Of a DNA stretch of 64,000 bases, positions 52,436 through 61,884 are shown in pieces; positions within the stretch are counted from its first letter, which is position 1; each line of letters opens with the position of its first letter. Origin of the DNA: an uncultured Erythrobacter sp. Lineage in GTDB: Bacteria; Pseudomonadota; Alphaproteobacteria; Sphingomonadales; Sphingomonadaceae. The translations under genes were made by a program, and so were the position numbers. The notes under the pieces are model-generated. The model had not been told where the DNA came from, did not search any database, and saw nothing but the letters and a program-made list of their open reading frames with translations. The stretch spans positions 248,001 to 312,000 of the forward strand of contig NZ_OY284433.1 of assembly GCF_958304185.1 (NCBI RefSeq). The letters are read 5' to 3'.

Positions 52436-53058
52436 CACGGCGCCTAGGCTCCGGATCTCTGGTAATTGCCACGCATAATGCGGGCAAGTTGAAGGAGATT
52501 TCGGTGCTGCTCGATCCCTATGGGGTCAAGTGCCTGTCCGCCGGATCGCTCGGCCTGCCCGAGCCGGACGAGACCGGCACCACCTTTGCCCAGAACGCGC
52601 TGCTGAAGGCGCGTGCTGCTGCAGAGGCATCGGGTTTGGCTGCGCTGGCCGATGATAGCGGCCTCAGTGTCGCTGCGCTCGATGGCCGCCCCGGTGTCTA
52701 CACCGCCGACTGGGCCGCGCGCCAATGGTTCGAGGGTTCTCCGGGCCGCGATTGGTACATGGCGATGGGCAAGGTCGAAGGGATGCTGGCGGAGTGCGGG
52801 GCCGACGTGGATCGCTCGGCCGCGTTCCACTGTGTGCTCGCGCTGGCATGGCCAGATGGCGAATATGCGATCTACGAAGGCCGCTGCGATGGTTCGCTGA
52901 CATGGCCGCCGCGCGGACTGCTCGGCTTTGGCTATGACCCGGTGTTCGTGCCGATGGACCGGACGCAGACCTTCGCGGAGATCGCGCCGGAGGAAAAGCA
53001 CGCGATCAGCCACCGCGCGGACGCCTTTGCCAAGCTGGTCGCCGAACAATTCGGATAG
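52432..53058 (+). CDS. rdgB: dITP/XTP pyrophosphatase (RdgB/HAM1)
   Basis: RdgB hydrolyses non-canonical purine triphosphates (dITP, XTP) to monophosphates, keeping them out of DNA. The 208 residues begin with the substrate motif [20 protein letters not shown]. They contain [24 protein letters not shown] and the C-terminal [35 protein letters not shown]. Its start shares ATGA with the rph stop, the usual rph-rdgB pairing. The 4-base gap to the convergent CAP gene leaves no room for a terminator hairpin. Confidence 0.96.
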   Translation: MTRRLGSGSLVIATHNAGKLKEISVLLDPYGVKCLSAGSLGLPEPDETGTTFAQNALLKARAAAEASGLAALADDSGLSVAALDGRPGVYTADWAARQWFEGSPGRDWYMAMGKVEGMLAECGADVDRSAAFHCVLALAWPDGEYAIYEGRCDGSLTWPPRGLLGFGYDPVFVPMDRTQTFAEIAPEEKHAISHRADAFAKLVAEQFG

Positions 53059-53062
53059 CGCG

Positions 53063-53623
53063 TCAACGCCGCGACGGCGGGCCTGCGGTTTCCACCCGAG
53101 CGCCCCAGATATTCCCCGCAGGCCAATAGCGGCACACCAGCACTTCATCCGATCTTGTGCGAGCAATGGCACAGCCCACCTCGCGGGTCTGCGGCCAGAT
53201 CACCTGCGTGTAATGCCCGACATCGCTCCATTGGCCGGTGCGAGATACATTGGGAAAGTCACCATCGCGGAAATGGCGCTTCTCTTCGACGAAGAACCCC
53301 ACCATTTCCCACGGCGACCAGCGATCGCGCGGGCCGCGCCACAGGTTCTCGCCCTGCCCCTTGCGCCTTTCGGGCGGGGCGTGATCGTAGCGATCACTCG
53401 CGGCAAGGTGCTCGGCCCAATCCAGCGCGTCACGTTCGAGTTGCTCGCTCCACACCAAGGGCGTAGCGCCCGCATCGACACGGGCCAGATTATGCGCAGT
53501 GAGAAAATCGCGCTCGGCGGGCGAAGGATAGTGAAAGGCTTGCGGCTGCACGGGCGCGGCTGTCATAACCAGCGCAAGACCAAGGGTCCGGGCAATGATG
53601 GACACGAGACAGGAACTCCGCAT
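53063..53623 (-). CDS. Secreted CAP-domain (SCP/PR1) protein
   Basis: This 186-residue protein has a signal peptide (IIARTLGLALVMTAAPVQPQA) and one CAP domain. Family signatures are FLTAHNLARVDAG, the His-Glu pair around SDRYDHA and QGENLWRG, and VGHYTQVIWPQTREVGCAIA, followed by LVCRYWPAGN. Two Cys (GCAIA, VCRYW) match the conserved disulfide of eukaryotic relatives. Bacterial CAP proteins are poorly understood; some bind lipids or act in the envelope. It stands alone, convergent with rdgB. Confidence 0.93.
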   Translation of the reverse strand: MRSSCLVSIIARTLGLALVMTAAPVQPQAFHYPSPAERDFLTAHNLARVDAGATPLVWSEQLERDALDWAEHLAASDRYDHAPPERRKGQGENLWRGPRDRWSPWEMVGFFVEEKRHFRDGDFPNVSRTGQWSDVGHYTQVIWPQTREVGCAIARTRSDEVLVCRYWPAGNIWGARVETAGPPSRR

Positions 53624-53671
53624 GACTTCGATCTATCCGCCAGTGATTAAGCGGGGCTGAAAATTCCACCC

Positions 53672-54823
53672 GTGGCCCGCGCGCTTTATATTCACTGGCC
53701 GTTCTGCGCCAAAAAATGCCCCTATTGCGATTTCAACTCGCATGTCCGCGAAAGTGTGGATGTGGCAGCGTGGCAGTCGGCTTTGCTGGCCGATATGCGC
53801 ACCGAGGCGGAGCTCGCCGGCGGAGAGCCGCTGACCTCGATCTTCTTTGGCGGCGGCACGCCTTCGCTGATGCCGCCTGCGCTGGTCGCCGCCCTGTTGG
53901 CCGAAGCCGAGCGGCTGTGGGGGTTTGCCGACGGTATCGAGATCACGCTGGAAGCCAATCCTTCCTCAGTGGAGACCGCCAATTTCGCCGCGCTGGCCGC
54001 AGCCGGAATCAACCGTGTGTCTCTGGGTGTGCAGTCGCTGGATGATGCCGAGCTCAAGTTTCTGGGGCGGCTGCATGGGGCAACGGAGGCGCTGGAGGCC
54101 CTCGAAACCGCGCAAGCGCACTTCAAGCGCGTAAGTTTCGATCTCATCTACGCCCTGCCCGGCCATACCCCAGAATTGTGGCACGACCGGCTGACGCGCG
54201 CGCTGAGTTTCGGCACGGGTCACCTGTCGCTCTACCAACTGACAATCGAGCCCGGCACGCGGTTCGCCAGCGATGTCCGGCGCGGGCGATTGGTGCCACT
54301 CGATGATGATGAAGCCGCTGAACTGTTCGACATAACCCAGGCGCTGACCGATGCTGCGGGGCTTCCGGCGTACGAGACCAGCAACCACGCACGCACGGGC
54401 GAACAGAGCCGCCACAACCTCGCCTATTGGCGTTATCAGGATTACGCGGGGATCGGCCCCGGCGCGCATGGGCGGCGCGGGGGTGTGGCAACGGTACGGC
54501 ACAAGAAGCCCGAGAACTTCCTCTCCGCCGTCGCGCGACAGGGCAACGGTATCGCCGAGGCACGCGCGTTGGCGGTATCAGAACAGGCTGCCGAGGCGCT
54601 GTTGATGGGGCTGCGGTTGACCGAGGGGATTGACCTTGCGGCGCTATCGGACCGCTTCGGCCTGCCGCGCGCTGGTCTGGTCGATGAAGCCGCGCTTGCC
54701 CGCCTGCAAACACTCGGGCTGGTACGGACTGACGGTACCCGCCTCGCGGTGGCTCCGCCGGGCCGAGGGCTGCTGGATGCGCTGCTCGCTGAGCTGGTCG
54801 CTGACACGCTGGTCGCAGCATGA
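53672..54823 (+). CDS. hemW: Heme chaperone HemW (radical-SAM, HemN-like)
   Basis: This 383-residue protein has the radical-SAM cluster motif in HWPFCAKKCPYCDFNSHV (CxxxCxxC). It continues SIFFGGGTPSLMP, LEANPSS, GINRVSLGVQSLDDAELKFLGRLHG and FDLIYALPGHTPELW. The missing extra Cys and the residue after the third Cys (Asp-Phe-Asn) fit HemW rather than the coproporphyrinogen oxidase HemN. HemW inserts heme into respiratory enzymes. The start is GTG 53672. It overlaps xerC by ATGA. Confidence 0.94.
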   Translation: MARALYIHWPFCAKKCPYCDFNSHVRESVDVAAWQSALLADMRTEAELAGGEPLTSIFFGGGTPSLMPPALVAALLAEAERLWGFADGIEITLEANPSSVETANFAALAAAGINRVSLGVQSLDDAELKFLGRLHGATEALEALETAQAHFKRVSFDLIYALPGHTPELWHDRLTRALSFGTGHLSLYQLTIEPGTRFASDVRRGRLVPLDDDEAAELFDITQALTDAAGLPAYETSNHARTGEQSRHNLAYWRYQDYAGIGPGAHGRRGGVATVRHKKPENFLSAVARQGNGIAEARALAVSEQAAEALLMGLRLTEGIDLAALSDRFGLPRAGLVDEAALARLQTLGLVRTDGTRLAVAPPGRGLLDALLAELVADTLVAA

Positions 54824-55719
54824 GCAGCAGCGCGGTGATTGCGGCGTGGCGCGCACACCTCACCGATAGCCGCCGCCGCTCGCCCCACACGGTGCGCGCC
54901 TATGTCGCGGCTGCCGAACGGTTGGTGGCAGCAGGCGGGTTGGAGGACTGGGCAGCAGTCGCCCGCACCGAGGCGCATGGCTTGCGCGCCCACCTTGCCG
55001 CGCGCCGGGCCGAGGGGCTGGGCAATGCCAGCACCGCTCGGGAATTGTCCGCGCTCAAAGCCTTCATCGCTTTTGCCCGGGCTCAGGCTGGTGATCCCGA
55101 GCCCGCCGCACCGCGCCTGCGTGGGCCGCGCATCAAGAAGGGGCTCCCTCGCCCTGTCACCCCGGACGAAGCGGTCAATCTCACCGAACTGGTCGATACC
55201 CTCGCCGCTGATGATTGGATCGGCGCGCGTGACCGGGCGGTGCTGCTGCTCATGTATGGATCAGGTCTGCGGATCGCTGAGGCGCTGTCGCTGACCGGGC
55301 GCGATGCCATGCTGGGCGAAGTGCTGCAAATCACTGGCAAGGGCGGCAAGCAGCGGGTGGTGCCGATCCTGCCGATCACCCGAGCGGCGGTGGCGGAATA
55401 TGCGCGACTGTGCAAATGGCCGCTTGCGCCCGATGAGCCGCTGTTTCGCGGCGCCAAGGGCGGCCCACTCTCGCCCGCGATGGTGCAGCGCACGATGGCT
55501 CAGGCGCGCCGCGCGCTCGGTCTGCCTGAGACCGCCACGCCGCACGCGTTGCGCCACTCCTTCGCCACGCACCTGCTTAGCGCCGGGGCTGATCTCAGAA
55601 GTTTGCAGGAATTGCTCGGCCACGCATCGCTCGGCTCGACTCAGATCTACACGCGTGTGGATGCGGCGAGCCTGCTCGAGAATTATCGCAATGCTCACCC
55701 GCGGGCGGATCGCGGTTAG
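54820..55719 (+). CDS. xerC: Tyrosine recombinase XerC/XerD type
   Basis: This 299-residue recombinase resolves chromosome dimers at dif sites. The N-terminal SAM-like DNA-binding domain (SPHTVRAYVAAAERL) is followed by the catalytic domain. Arg151 (GSGLRIAEAL), a Lys in GKGGKQRVVP, His242-Arg245 (HALRHSFATHLL), His268 (LLGHASLGST) and nucleophile Tyr277 (QIYTRVD) are all present. Length and simple architecture mark it as a housekeeping Xer, not an element integrase. It overlaps hemW at its start and dedA at its end. Confidence 0.92.
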   Translation: MSSSAVIAAWRAHLTDSRRRSPHTVRAYVAAAERLVAAGGLEDWAAVARTEAHGLRAHLAARRAEGLGNASTARELSALKAFIAFARAQAGDPEPAAPRLRGPRIKKGLPRPVTPDEAVNLTELVDTLAADDWIGARDRAVLLLMYGSGLRIAEALSLTGRDAMLGEVLQITGKGGKQRVVPILPITRAAVAEYARLCKWPLAPDEPLFRGAKGGPLSPAMVQRTMAQARRALGLPETATPHALRHSFATHLLSAGADLRSLQELLGHASLGSTQIYTRVDAASLLENYRNAHPRADRG

Positions 55720-56333
55720 TCGTGCTTTTCGTGGGCCTTGACCGGCTTCCACGTCACCACGCGGTAGACATAGAAGGCCACACCGGCGAGCACGAAGGCA
55801 ACCACGCCGTAGCCCGCCAGCTTCTCAAACCGTTCGATCAGCGGCGCTGCCGCCCGCCCGCCGAAAATCAGCACCGCGTTCCAGATGCCCGACCCGAGGA
55901 AGGTGAACAGCACGAAGCGCCATAGCTTCATATGCGCAAGACCCGCAGGCAGCGAGACGATGGTCCGCAGGATCGGTGAGAAGCGCAGAACGAAGACGAT
56001 CCAGTCGCCATATTTGCGGAAGATGTTGCGCGCCTTGGTGAATTCGTCCCACTCGAAGGTCAGCCAGCGGCCCCAGCGGTCGATAATGCGCTTCAACTGC
56101 TCCTCGCTCCAGCGCACGCCGATCCAGTACCAGAACAGGTTGCCGACCACCGTGCCCACCGTGGCGACGATCCACACCGTCCAGAACGTCATCTCACCCT
56201 TGGCAACCAGCACCCCGGCGCCGCCCATGATCACCTCGGAAGGGATCGGCGGAAAAATGTTCTCGGCTGCCATCAGCAGGAAGATGCCGAGATAGCCGCC
56301 CTTGTTGAGCAGTTCGAGGAGGAAAGTGGTCAT
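55716..56333 (-). CDS. DedA family membrane protein
   Basis: This 205-residue membrane protein of the DedA/SNARE-associated family has recently been linked to undecaprenyl or phospholipid transport. It starts MTTFLLELLNKGGYLGIFLLMAAENIFPPIPSEVIMGGAG, the typical N-terminal re-entrant region with conserved Glu and Pro. FRKYGDWIVFVLRFSPILRTIVSLPAGLAHM is the central motif with conserved Arg, and GSGIWNAVLIFGG the next. It converges with xerC with a 4-base overlap. Confidence 0.93.
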   Translation of the reverse strand: MTTFLLELLNKGGYLGIFLLMAAENIFPPIPSEVIMGGAGVLVAKGEMTFWTVWIVATVGTVVGNLFWYWIGVRWSEEQLKRIIDRWGRWLTFEWDEFTKARNIFRKYGDWIVFVLRFSPILRTIVSLPAGLAHMKLWRFVLFTFLGSGIWNAVLIFGGRAAAPLIERFEKLAGYGVVAFVLAGVAFYVYRVVTWKPVKAHEKHD

Positions 56334-56364
56334 CGGGTCTCGATCTATCGTCTAACGGCGGCAA

Positions 56365-57333
56365 TCAGGCAGCAGCGGCACGCTCGGCAATCCGGCGTTC
56401 GATCGCGTCCCAGATCATGCCCGCCGTATCAGTGTTGTTGAACCGGTCAATCGCGACAATGCCCGTGGGCGAGGTGACGTTGATCTCGGTCAGCCATTGC
56501 CCGCCGATCACGTCGATGCCAACAAAGGTGAGGCCCAAGCGTTTCAGATCCGGGCCGAGCGCATCGCAGATTTCCTGTTCGCGCTCGGTCAGTTCCGTTT
56601 GCTGCGCCGATCCTCCCATGGCGAGGTTGGAGCGGAACTCGCCCTCTCCCGGCACACGGTTGATCGCGCCTGCCACTTCGCCGTCGATCAGCACGATGCG
56701 CTTGTCGCCCTGTGCGACCTCGGGGAGGAAGGGCTGCACCATGTGCGGTTCGGGCCAGGTCTGGTTGAACACCTCGAACAGCGCAGTGAGGTTCTCGCCG
56801 TTCTCACCGATGCGGAAGATCGCCTTACCGCCATTGCCGTGGATCGGCTTGACCACGATCGCACCGTGCTTGGCCATAAAGCGCCGCACTTCGTCGACGC
56901 TGCGGGTTACCAGCGTCGGCGGCATGAACCGACGATAGTTGAGCACCATCACCTTCTCAGGCGAATTGCGGACATTGGCGGGATCGTTGACCACCAGCGT
57001 CTCCGCCCCGATGCGTTCGAGCATGTGGGTGGCTGTGATATAGCCCATGTGGAACGGCGGGTCCTGCCGCATCAGCACCACATCGATATCCTTGCCAAGG
57101 TCGAGCCGAACTTGCTCTCCGCGCGTGAAATGGTCGCCCACGACGCGCTGCACCGTCACCGGGAAGGCATGGGCGAACAGGCGGTCATCTTCGTCCAGTG
57201 TCAGGCTCTCGACGTGATATTCGTAGAGCGAATACCCGCGCGCCTGTGCGGCGAGCATCAGCGCAAAGGAGCTGTCGCCCGCGATATTGATCTGGTCGAT
57301 GGGGTCCATCTGGACAGCTATGCGCAATGTCAT
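56365..57333 (-). CDS. gshB: Glutathione synthase
   Basis: GshB joins gamma-glutamylcysteine and glycine with ATP to form glutathione. The 322-residue ATP-grasp protein starts MTLRIAVQMDPIDQINIAGDSSFALMLAAQ. It has the lid and loop segments LMRQDPPFHMGYI, NYRRFMPPTLV, GNGGKAIFRIG and the metal-binding EINVTSPTG. CGGAG lies before the ATG. The first enzyme, GshA, is not in the window. It ends the rsmI-yraN-gshB operon, the usual order. Confidence 0.97.
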   Translation of the reverse strand: MTLRIAVQMDPIDQINIAGDSSFALMLAAQARGYSLYEYHVESLTLDEDDRLFAHAFPVTVQRVVGDHFTRGEQVRLDLGKDIDVVLMRQDPPFHMGYITATHMLERIGAETLVVNDPANVRNSPEKVMVLNYRRFMPPTLVTRSVDEVRRFMAKHGAIVVKPIHGNGGKAIFRIGENGENLTALFEVFNQTWPEPHMVQPFLPEVAQGDKRIVLIDGEVAGAINRVPGEGEFRSNLAMGGSAQQTELTEREQEICDALGPDLKRLGLTFVGIDVIGGQWLTEINVTSPTGIVAIDRFNNTDTAGMIWDAIERRIAERAAAA

Positions 57334-57350
57334 GAATTCACTCCGAGGGA

Positions 57351-57728
57351 TCAGCCGAACGGCATCCAGGCATTTTCGATGTGGGTGGGCTTGCGGCCGG
57401 GCGCAAGCAGGATGACGTCGATGCGGATATCCTCACCATTGGTCGCAAAGTCCTGCCACACGCATTCAACTGCCGCTGCGACGCGCTTGAGGCGGCGTTC
57501 GTCGATGGCGTCGGCCAAAGCCACGCTGCGCGCGCGCCATTTGACTTCGACGAAGGCGACCAGGCCGGTGCGGCGGACGATCAGATCGATCTCGCCTGCC
57601 TTGGTTTTAACCCGCTCTGCCACAACCCGCCATCCGGCTTGCGCGAGGAACATGGCCGCTTCGGCCTCGCCCTCGCGGCCCCGCTGGTCGGCGTCGCGGC
57701 GGCTTTCGGGACTGCGGCTCTCGCTCAT
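57351..57728 (-). CDS. YraN family (UPF0102) nuclease-like protein
   Basis: This 125-residue protein of the RecB-like/Holliday-resolvase-like UPF0102 family starts after rsmI (overlap ATGA). Signatures are GREGEAEAAMFLAQAGWRVVAER, KAGEIDLIVRRTGLVAFVEVKWR and RLKRVAAAVECVWQD. The Glu/Asp/Glu-x-Lys arrangement (EID, EVK) is that of PD-(D/E)XK nucleases, although biochemical function is undetermined. rsmI-yraN-gshB is a conserved neighbourhood. Confidence 0.93.
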   Translation of the reverse strand: MSESRSPESRRDADQRGREGEAEAAMFLAQAGWRVVAERVKTKAGEIDLIVRRTGLVAFVEVKWRARSVALADAIDERRLKRVAAAVECVWQDFATNGEDIRIDVILLAPGRKPTHIENAWMPFG

Positions 57729-58582
57729 TCGCCCTTCAATTCCAGCGCGCGGGCATAAAGCGTCGCCCGGTCGATCCCGGTGGCCTTGGCGACGATTCCC
57801 GCAGCCTTGCCCGGCCCTGCATCCACCAGCGCCGCCTTGAGCATGGCATCGGCATCAAGCACCGGAGCCTCGGCATCAGCTGGCGGGCCGATCAACAGCA
57901 CGATCTCACCTTTGGGCGGGTGCGCGGCGTAATGCGCCGCAAGGCTCGCGGCGGTCCCGCTGCGGCATTCCTCGTGCAGCTTGGTGAGTTCGCGCGCGAC
58001 CGCCACCTCGCGGTCCGGCCACAGCTCGGCAATGGCGAGCAAGGCGCGTTCGAGCCGTGGGGCGGTTTCGTAGAACACTAACGTCGCAGCGACATCGGCC
58101 AGCCCTGCCAGCACCTCGCTGCGGGCCTTGTCCTTGACCGGCAGGAAGCCGGCAAACAGGAAGCGGTCGCTCGGCAGTCCGGCAATCGACAGGGCCGAGA
58201 CGGCCGCGCAGGCACCGGGGATGCTGACCACGTTGATGCCAGCCGCGCGCGCCTCACGCACCAGCCGATAGCCGGGATCGGAGATCAGCGGCGTGCCAGC
58301 ATCGCTCACCAGCGCAACCGGCATACGCCTCGCTTCGTCGATGATCCATGTGCGGGTTTCGGGAGAGGCGTGATCGTCGAGCCGCTGGAGACGCCCCTTG
58401 ATCCCGAAATGTTTCAACAGTTTGCCCGTCACCCGCGTATCCTCGCAAGCGATCATCGCGGCCCCTTGCAACACGCCAAGCGCGCGCAGGGTGATGTCGC
58501 CAAGATTGCCAATCGGGGTGGCAACGATATACAGCCCGGGCTCGGGAATGTTTGCGGGAATGGATGGCAGCTCCACGGTCAT
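57725..58582 (-). CDS. rsmI: 16S rRNA 2'-O-ribose C1402 methyltransferase
   Basis: RsmI methylates the ribose of C1402 in 16S rRNA. The 285-residue tetrapyrrole-methylase-fold protein has LYIVATPIGNLGDITLRAL, CEDTRVTGKLL, HASPETRTWI, LVSDAGTPLISDPGYRLVR and SIPGACAAVSALSIAGLPSDRFLFAGFLPVK. I used ATG 58582 (MTVELPSIP). An ATG 12 bases earlier is also possible, and neither has a strong site. It is divergent from the LpoA-like gene over 38 bases, the usual rsmI/lpoA arrangement. Confidence 0.95.
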   Translation of the reverse strand: MTVELPSIPANIPEPGLYIVATPIGNLGDITLRALGVLQGAAMIACEDTRVTGKLLKHFGIKGRLQRLDDHASPETRTWIIDEARRMPVALVSDAGTPLISDPGYRLVREARAAGINVVSIPGACAAVSALSIAGLPSDRFLFAGFLPVKDKARSEVLAGLADVAATLVFYETAPRLERALLAIAELWPDREVAVARELTKLHEECRSGTAASLAAHYAAHPPKGEIVLLIGPPADAEAPVLDADAMLKAALVDAGPGKAAGIVAKATGIDRATLYARALELKGE

Positions 58583-58620
58583 CGCTAAGTCCATGGAGCA
58601 CGACTGAGGGGTCGGCAAGA

Positions 58621-59826
58621 ATGAAGCTTTGGAACACACCGGATTGGACCGGTTGGTTGATGGACGCGGCGCGGCGGCTGCGGGGTCGCAATGTCGCTTT
58701 GGCTGGAGCCGCGATGCTTGCGGCAGGCTGTCAGGTGATCCCCAAGACTGACGTGGCCACTGCCCCGCCGCCCGGCCCCGCGCCTGAACCTTCGGCGACC
58801 GCGCTCCCCACCGATACTGGCCGCCACCGCATTGCGCTGCTGGTTCCCATGAGCGGCGACACCGCTGCGGTCGGGCAAGCGATTGCCAATGCCACCACGA
58901 TGGCGCTGCTCGATACCACCGCCGACAACCTGCGCATCACCACCTATGACACCTCCGAAGGCGTGGCGACTGCGGCAAGGAAGGCTATCGCGGACGGAAA
59001 CAAGCTGATCCTCGGCCCGCTAACCGCCGACGCTGTTCCGGCTGTTCAGGCCGCCGCACGCCCCGCCGGTGTGCCGGTGATCGCCTTTGCCAATGACGCG
59101 GCGGTTGCCGGGCCGGATGTCTTCGTGATCGGCCATATGCCGGAACAATCGATCCGCCGCACGGTCGCCTTTGCCCGCTCGCGCGGCGCGGCGCGCTTTG
59201 CCGTGCTGGTGCCTGAGGGCGATTATGGCGCGCGCGCATTCTCGGCATTGGAGAACGCGCTGCGCGATTATGGCGGGTCGCTGGTGCGCAAGGAAAGCTA
59301 TGCGCGCGGCAACACCTCGATCGTTAGTGCAGCGGCTAGGCTGCGAGCGGCGGGCGGCTTTGACACGGTGCTGGTCGCCGACAGCGCCCGGCTCGGGATC
59401 GATGCTGCGGGCGAATTGCAGCGCGGCGTCCGCACCCGTGCGCGCATCCTTGGCACGGAACTGTGGAGCGGGGATGCCGCCCTCGCCCGTGCCCCGGCGC
59501 TGGAAGGCGCGCTGTTCGCGGCGGTTTCGGACCAGCGCTACAAGCGGTTCGCCGATAGCTACGCTGCCCGCTTCGGTGCGCAGCCTTACCGGGCGGCGAC
59601 CTTGGGCTATGACGCGGTGCTGCTGACCTTGCGCGTTGCGCGCGACTGGAAGGTTGGCTCGCCCTTCCCCAAGGCCGAGCTCTACGACAAGGGCGGATTT
59701 CTGGGAGTGGACGGTGCCTTCCGCTTCACCCGCAATGGCGTGATCGAACGCGCGCTCGAAGTGCGCGAGGTCAAGGGCGGCGAAGTCACCCCGGTGGACC
59801 CCGCCCCCACCGGTTTCGGCAAGTGA
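58621..59826 (+). CDS. LpoA-like penicillin-binding protein activator lipoprotein
   Basis: This 401-residue outer-membrane lipoprotein has a signal with lipobox LAAGC (MLAAGCQVIP) and a Pro-rich linker (APPPGPAPEPSA). A periplasmic-binding-protein-like domain follows (RIALLVPMSGDTAAVGQAIANAT, ILGPLTADAVPAVQ, VIAFANDAAVAGPDVFVIGHMPE). E. coli LpoA activates PBP1A. Here the N-terminal TPR domain of LpoA is missing, as in most alphaproteobacterial relatives. The ATG at 58621 is used; the earlier in-frame ATG lies in rsmI. It precedes parE by 56 bases. Confidence 0.87.
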   Translation: MKLWNTPDWTGWLMDAARRLRGRNVALAGAAMLAAGCQVIPKTDVATAPPPGPAPEPSATALPTDTGRHRIALLVPMSGDTAAVGQAIANATTMALLDTTADNLRITTYDTSEGVATAARKAIADGNKLILGPLTADAVPAVQAAARPAGVPVIAFANDAAVAGPDVFVIGHMPEQSIRRTVAFARSRGAARFAVLVPEGDYGARAFSALENALRDYGGSLVRKESYARGNTSIVSAAARLRAAGGFDTVLVADSARLGIDAAGELQRGVRTRARILGTELWSGDAALARAPALEGALFAAVSDQRYKRFADSYAARFGAQPYRAATLGYDAVLLTLRVARDWKVGSPFPKAELYDKGGFLGVDGAFRFTRNGVIERALEVREVKGGEVTPVDPAPTGFGK

Positions 59827-59882
59827 GTAAAACCACGGGGGGTGGCTTGTGAGGCTGCGCGCAGAGGGCCTATAACCCGCGC

Positions 59883-61883
59883 ATGGCTGATACCACCCCC
59901 GACGATCTCTTTGCCAATACCCCCACCTCCAGCGGCGATTACAACGCCTCGGCAATCGAGGTGCTCGAAGGCCTGGAGCCTGTCCGCCGCCGCCCGGGCA
60001 TGTATATCGGCGGCACGGATGACCGCGCCTTCCACCACCTCGCCGCCGAAGTGCTCGACAATTCGATGGATGAGGCAGTCGCCGGCCACGCGACCCGGAT
60101 CGAGGTGCGTCTGGACGAAGGCAATCGCCTGACCATCGCCGATAACGGGCGCGGGATGCCGGTTGATGAGCACCCCAAGTTTCCGGGCAAGTCGACGCTG
60201 GAGGTGATCTTGTCGACGCTCCACTCAGGCGGCAAGTTCTCAGGCAAAGCCTATGCCACCAGCGGGGGCCTCCACGGCGTCGGTATCAGTGTGGTCAATG
60301 CGCTGTCGGTGCATACCCGGGTCGAGGTCGCGCGCGACAAGCAGCTTTACGCGCAGGAATTCTCGCGCGGGGTCACGCAAGGCCCGTTGCAGGTGCTTGG
60401 CGCGACGCCGAACCGGCGCGGCACCACGGTCAGCTTCGTCCCTGACGAGGAGATTTTCGGCGACCGCAAGTTCAATCCCAAGCGGTTGTTCAAGCTCGCC
60501 CGGTCGAAGGCCTATCTGTTCGCTGGCGTCGAGATTCGCTGGAAATGCGCAGCCTCGCTGGCGAGTGAGGATGTCCCAGCCGAGGCTGTGTTCAAATTCC
60601 CCGGCGGCCTTGCCGATCATCTCGCTGAACAAGTCGGCTCGCGCGAATGTGTGACCGCGCAGCCCTTCACCGGCTTGCAGGAATTCCCGATGGTGGACGG
60701 GCTCGGGCAAGGCCGGGCGGAATGGGCGATTGCCTGGCCGCTCTATTCCGATGGCGCAACGAGCTGGTATTGCAACACCGTGCCGACCCCGGATGGCGGC
60801 ACTCACGAACAGGGCCTGCGCACCGCTTTAACGCGCGGCCTGCGTGCCTTAGGCGAGCTGGTCGGCGCCAAGAAGGCCAAGGACATCACCGCAGACGACG
60901 TCATGAATGGCGCCGAGGTGATGCTCAGCGTCTTCATCCGCGATCCGCAATTCCAGTCGCAAACCAAGGACCGCCTCACCTCGCCCGAAGCTGCAAGGCT
61001 GGTCGAAAACGCGGTGCGCGATCATTTCGACCACTTCCTCACCGACAATATGGAGCGCGGGAAAGCGCTGCTCGGCGAGGTAATGGAGCGCATGGATGAG
61101 CGCCTGAAGCGCAAGCAGGAGCGCGAGATCAAGCGCAAGACTGCCACCAACGCCAAGAAGCTGCGCCTGCCCGGTAAGCTGACAGATTGTTCTGGTGAAG
61201 GTGGGCGCGAGACCGAATTGTTCATCGTCGAAGGCGACAGCGCCGGCGGCAGTGCTAAGCAGGCGCGGGATCGCAAATCACAGGCGATCCTGCCGATCCG
61301 CGGCAAGATCCTCAACGTCGCCAGCGCCACCGCCGACAAAATCCGCGCCAATAGCGAAATCGCCGATCTGGCGCTGGCGCTCGGCTGCGGCACCCGCAAG
61401 GACTGCGACGCAGGCAATCTGCGCTATGACCGCATCATCATCATGACCGACGCGGACGTCGACGGCGCGCATATCGCGACGTTGCTCATGACGTTCTTCT
61501 TCCAGGAAATGCCCGACATCGTGAAGAAGGGGCACCTGTTCCTCGCCCAGCCTCCGCTTTACCGCCTGACCGCAGGCAAGGAGAGCCGCTACGCCCGTGA
61601 CGACGCGCACCGGGCGGAGCTTGAGGCGACCGTGTTCAAGGGTAAGAAAATCGAGATCGCCCGCTTCAAGGGCCTCGGTGAAATGAACCCACAGCAATTG
61701 CGTGAAACGACGATGGCGCCCGAAACGCGCGGCCTGATCCGCATCACCTTGCCGCAAGAATTCGAAGGCCGGGCGGGCGTGGCGCGGCTCGTTGACGAGC
61801 TGATGGGCCGCAACCCCGAACACCGCTTCAACTTCATCCAGAACCGCGCGGGCGAAATCGACCGCGATCTGATCGACGCGTGA
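59883..61883 (+). CDS. parE: DNA topoisomerase IV subunit B
   Basis: ParE is the ATPase subunit of topoisomerase IV, which unlinks daughter chromosomes. The 666-residue protein has the GHKL ATPase part (IEVLEGLEPVRRRPGMYIGGTDD, EVLDNSMDEAVAGHA, DNGRGMPVDEHPKFPGKSTLEVILSTLHSGGKF). The TOPRIM part has VEGDSAGGSAKQARDRKSQAILPIRGKILN and MTDADVDGAHIATLLMTFF. The length, ParE-type N-terminus (DYNASAIEVLEG) and absence of a GyrB-specific insert favour ParE over GyrB. It converges with the GT87-like gene at a 1-base gap. Confidence 0.95.
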   Translation: MADTTPDDLFANTPTSSGDYNASAIEVLEGLEPVRRRPGMYIGGTDDRAFHHLAAEVLDNSMDEAVAGHATRIEVRLDEGNRLTIADNGRGMPVDEHPKFPGKSTLEVILSTLHSGGKFSGKAYATSGGLHGVGISVVNALSVHTRVEVARDKQLYAQEFSRGVTQGPLQVLGATPNRRGTTVSFVPDEEIFGDRKFNPKRLFKLARSKAYLFAGVEIRWKCAASLASEDVPAEAVFKFPGGLADHLAEQVGSRECVTAQPFTGLQEFPMVDGLGQGRAEWAIAWPLYSDGATSWYCNTVPTPDGGTHEQGLRTALTRGLRALGELVGAKKAKDITADDVMNGAEVMLSVFIRDPQFQSQTKDRLTSPEAARLVENAVRDHFDHFLTDNMERGKALLGEVMERMDERLKRKQEREIKRKTATNAKKLRLPGKLTDCSGEGGRETELFIVEGDSAGGSAKQARDRKSQAILPIRGKILNVASATADKIRANSEIADLALALGCGTRKDCDAGNLRYDRIIIMTDADVDGAHIATLLMTFFFQEMPDIVKKGHLFLAQPPLYRLTAGKESRYARDDAHRAELEATVFKGKKIEIARFKGLGEMNPQQLRETTMAPETRGLIRITLPQEFEGRAGVARLVDELMGRNPEHRFNFIQNRAGEIDRDLIDA

Positions 61884-61884
61884 T

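Noticed and set aside
54820..55719. Integrase of a mobile element
   Set aside because: The tyrosine recombinase is a short, housekeeping Xer type in an operon with hemW, with no att sites or cargo genes.
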